DNA from: an uncultured Bacilli bacterium
GTDB lineage: Bacteria > Bacillota_I > Bacilli_A > RF39 > UBA660
DNA: 14,927 nucleotides
Assembly: GCA_944329255.1 (NCBI GenBank)
Contig: CALVIA010000024.1
Location: forward strand, 1-14,927
Direction of reading: 5' to 3'
Numbering within the stretch: position 1 is the first letter of the stretch; each line of letters starts with the position of its first letter. Both the position numbers and the translations under genes were made by a program. Below the pieces are notes generated by a model. The model worked only from the letters and a program-made list of their open reading frames with translations. It was not told the origin of the DNA and searched no databases. This document shows positions 14,851 to 14,927 of the stretch, piece by piece.

Positions 14851-14927
14851 ATATGTATAGAAGGTGCTACTGCTTTTAATTTAATACCATACCTATTTCC
14901 TCTTTTTAAAACCTCAGGATTATCTAA
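14754..14927 (-). CDS. spoIVA: SpoIVA, upstream part (continues beyond the window), truncated by the element
   Basis: Reading leftward from the window edge, the frame gives LDNPEVLKRGNRYGIKLK then AVAPSIH, ending at the CAT codon 14855-14853. This matches the region of SpoIVA that precedes the C-terminal piece at 6966-7244; the recalled Bacillus sequence here is DPEIVRQGNRFGVRLKASAPSIHMIR. After the junction the frame runs about 32 codons into element DNA and stops at TAA 14754-14756, so in the integrated state SpoIVA would end in an unrelated tail and lack its last 91 residues. The N-terminal ATPase domain lies outside the window to the right. The gene, HU and the rest fit the Bacillus order. 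Confidence 0.88.
   Translation of the reverse strand, partial: LDNPEVLKRGNRYGIKLKAVAPSIHITTIKMQWKYLIDGLMQEVGSHLNLFMKLKVI
14829..14859. other. attR: element junction with the spoIVA 5' part
   Basis: The core ATATG is at 14851-14855, with the TG crossover dinucleotide proposed at 14854-14855. The element-side arm 14829-14853 is the partner of 7245-7269 in the rebuilt attP. Beyond the core, ATG(C/T)ATA is shared with attL. Right of 14855 is spoIVA. Confidence 0.85.

Larger units (their letters stand above)
7245..14855. mobile_element. Skin-like integrative element interrupting spoIVA (about 7.6 kb)
   Basis: The element has a large serine recombinase at one end, and its two junctions carry the same core (ATATG) and split the spoIVA reading frame. 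Removing 7,611 bp restores one continuous frame across APSIH-MVRVD, a conserved stretch of SpoIVA. Cargo comprises a rolling-circle Rep, an XRE repressor, a PD-(D/E)XK nuclease-like protein, a macro-domain protein, a KAP-like NTPase, a 77-aa protein, a small serine resolvase and a 91-aa protein. No capsid, tail, relaxase or type IV secretion genes are present, so it is neither a complete phage nor a self-conjugative element. It looks like an integrated plasmid-like or mobilisable element, or a decayed relative. The intact recombinase, half-sites and spoIVA fragments argue that precise excision is still possible. Confidence 0.88.

Noticed and set aside
14743..14927. Single-base frameshift in one gene at the right edge (one A missing in the A-run at 14874-14877)
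   Set aside because: Adding one base would fuse the SpoIVA-like frame with the downstream open frame, so it first looked like a pseudogene. The upstream frame instead continues in the spoIVA piece at 7244-6966, and the downstream frame continues the recombinase, so an element junction explains both without any error.
1..14927. Mycoplasma-type genetic code (TGA as Trp)
   Set aside because: TGA is used as a stop (for example recU and nth), and Trp residues are TGG in conserved positions.

Overview
The window comes from an AT-rich, low-GC, spore-forming member of the Bacillota. Standard code 11 applies: recU ends on TGA, and Trp is TGG throughout. Ribosome binding sites are AGGAGG or GGTGAT types. 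The left part is chromosomal core with Bacillus-like gene order. recU and a class A penicillin-binding gene (overlapping by 4 nt) run rightward and meet nth and dnaD running leftward at a shared bidirectional terminator. Leftward cca and an HU gene follow, then a CYTH-like gene. HU next to spoIVA matches the Bacillus order spoIVA-hbs as I remember it.

The rest of the window (7245 to 14855, about 7.6 kb) is a mobile element inserted inside the spore-coat morphogenesis gene spoIVA. The last 91 codons of spoIVA lie at 6966-7244. The preceding codons reappear in the same frame and orientation at the right edge (14927 down to 14853). Joining the two at the shared core ATATG (7240-7244 and 14851-14855) restores an uninterrupted reading frame. 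The layout is that of the skin element in sigK: a large serine recombinase sits at one end of an element that splits a sporulation gene and could be excised precisely in the mother cell. Rejoining the two element ends gives an attP of about 52 bp with 19 of 25 positions matching between arms around a central TG.

All element genes but one are leftward. In transcription order from the right end they are: an HUH-type rolling-circle Rep; a rightward XRE repressor; a PD-(D/E)XK nuclease-like protein, a macro-domain protein and a KAP-like P-loop NTPase (a possible defence cassette); a 77-aa protein with a small serine resolvase; and a 91-aa protein with the large serine recombinase. A 41-bp direct repeat (40/41 identical) lies upstream of both the Rep gene and the 91-aa/recombinase operon. 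It suggests either co-regulation or a plasmid-like module nested in a smaller recombinase element.

The most unexpected feature is at the recombinase 3' end. In the integrated state its last codon and stop come from host spoIVA DNA, giving 544 aa. In the excised circle the same frame runs across attP into 35 further codons at the other end of the element (14850-14743), giving about 578 aa. Each recombination event would therefore rewrite both SpoIVA and the C-terminus of the recombinase. No tRNA, rRNA or CRISPR was seen, and no gene-free stretch exceeds about 255 bp.
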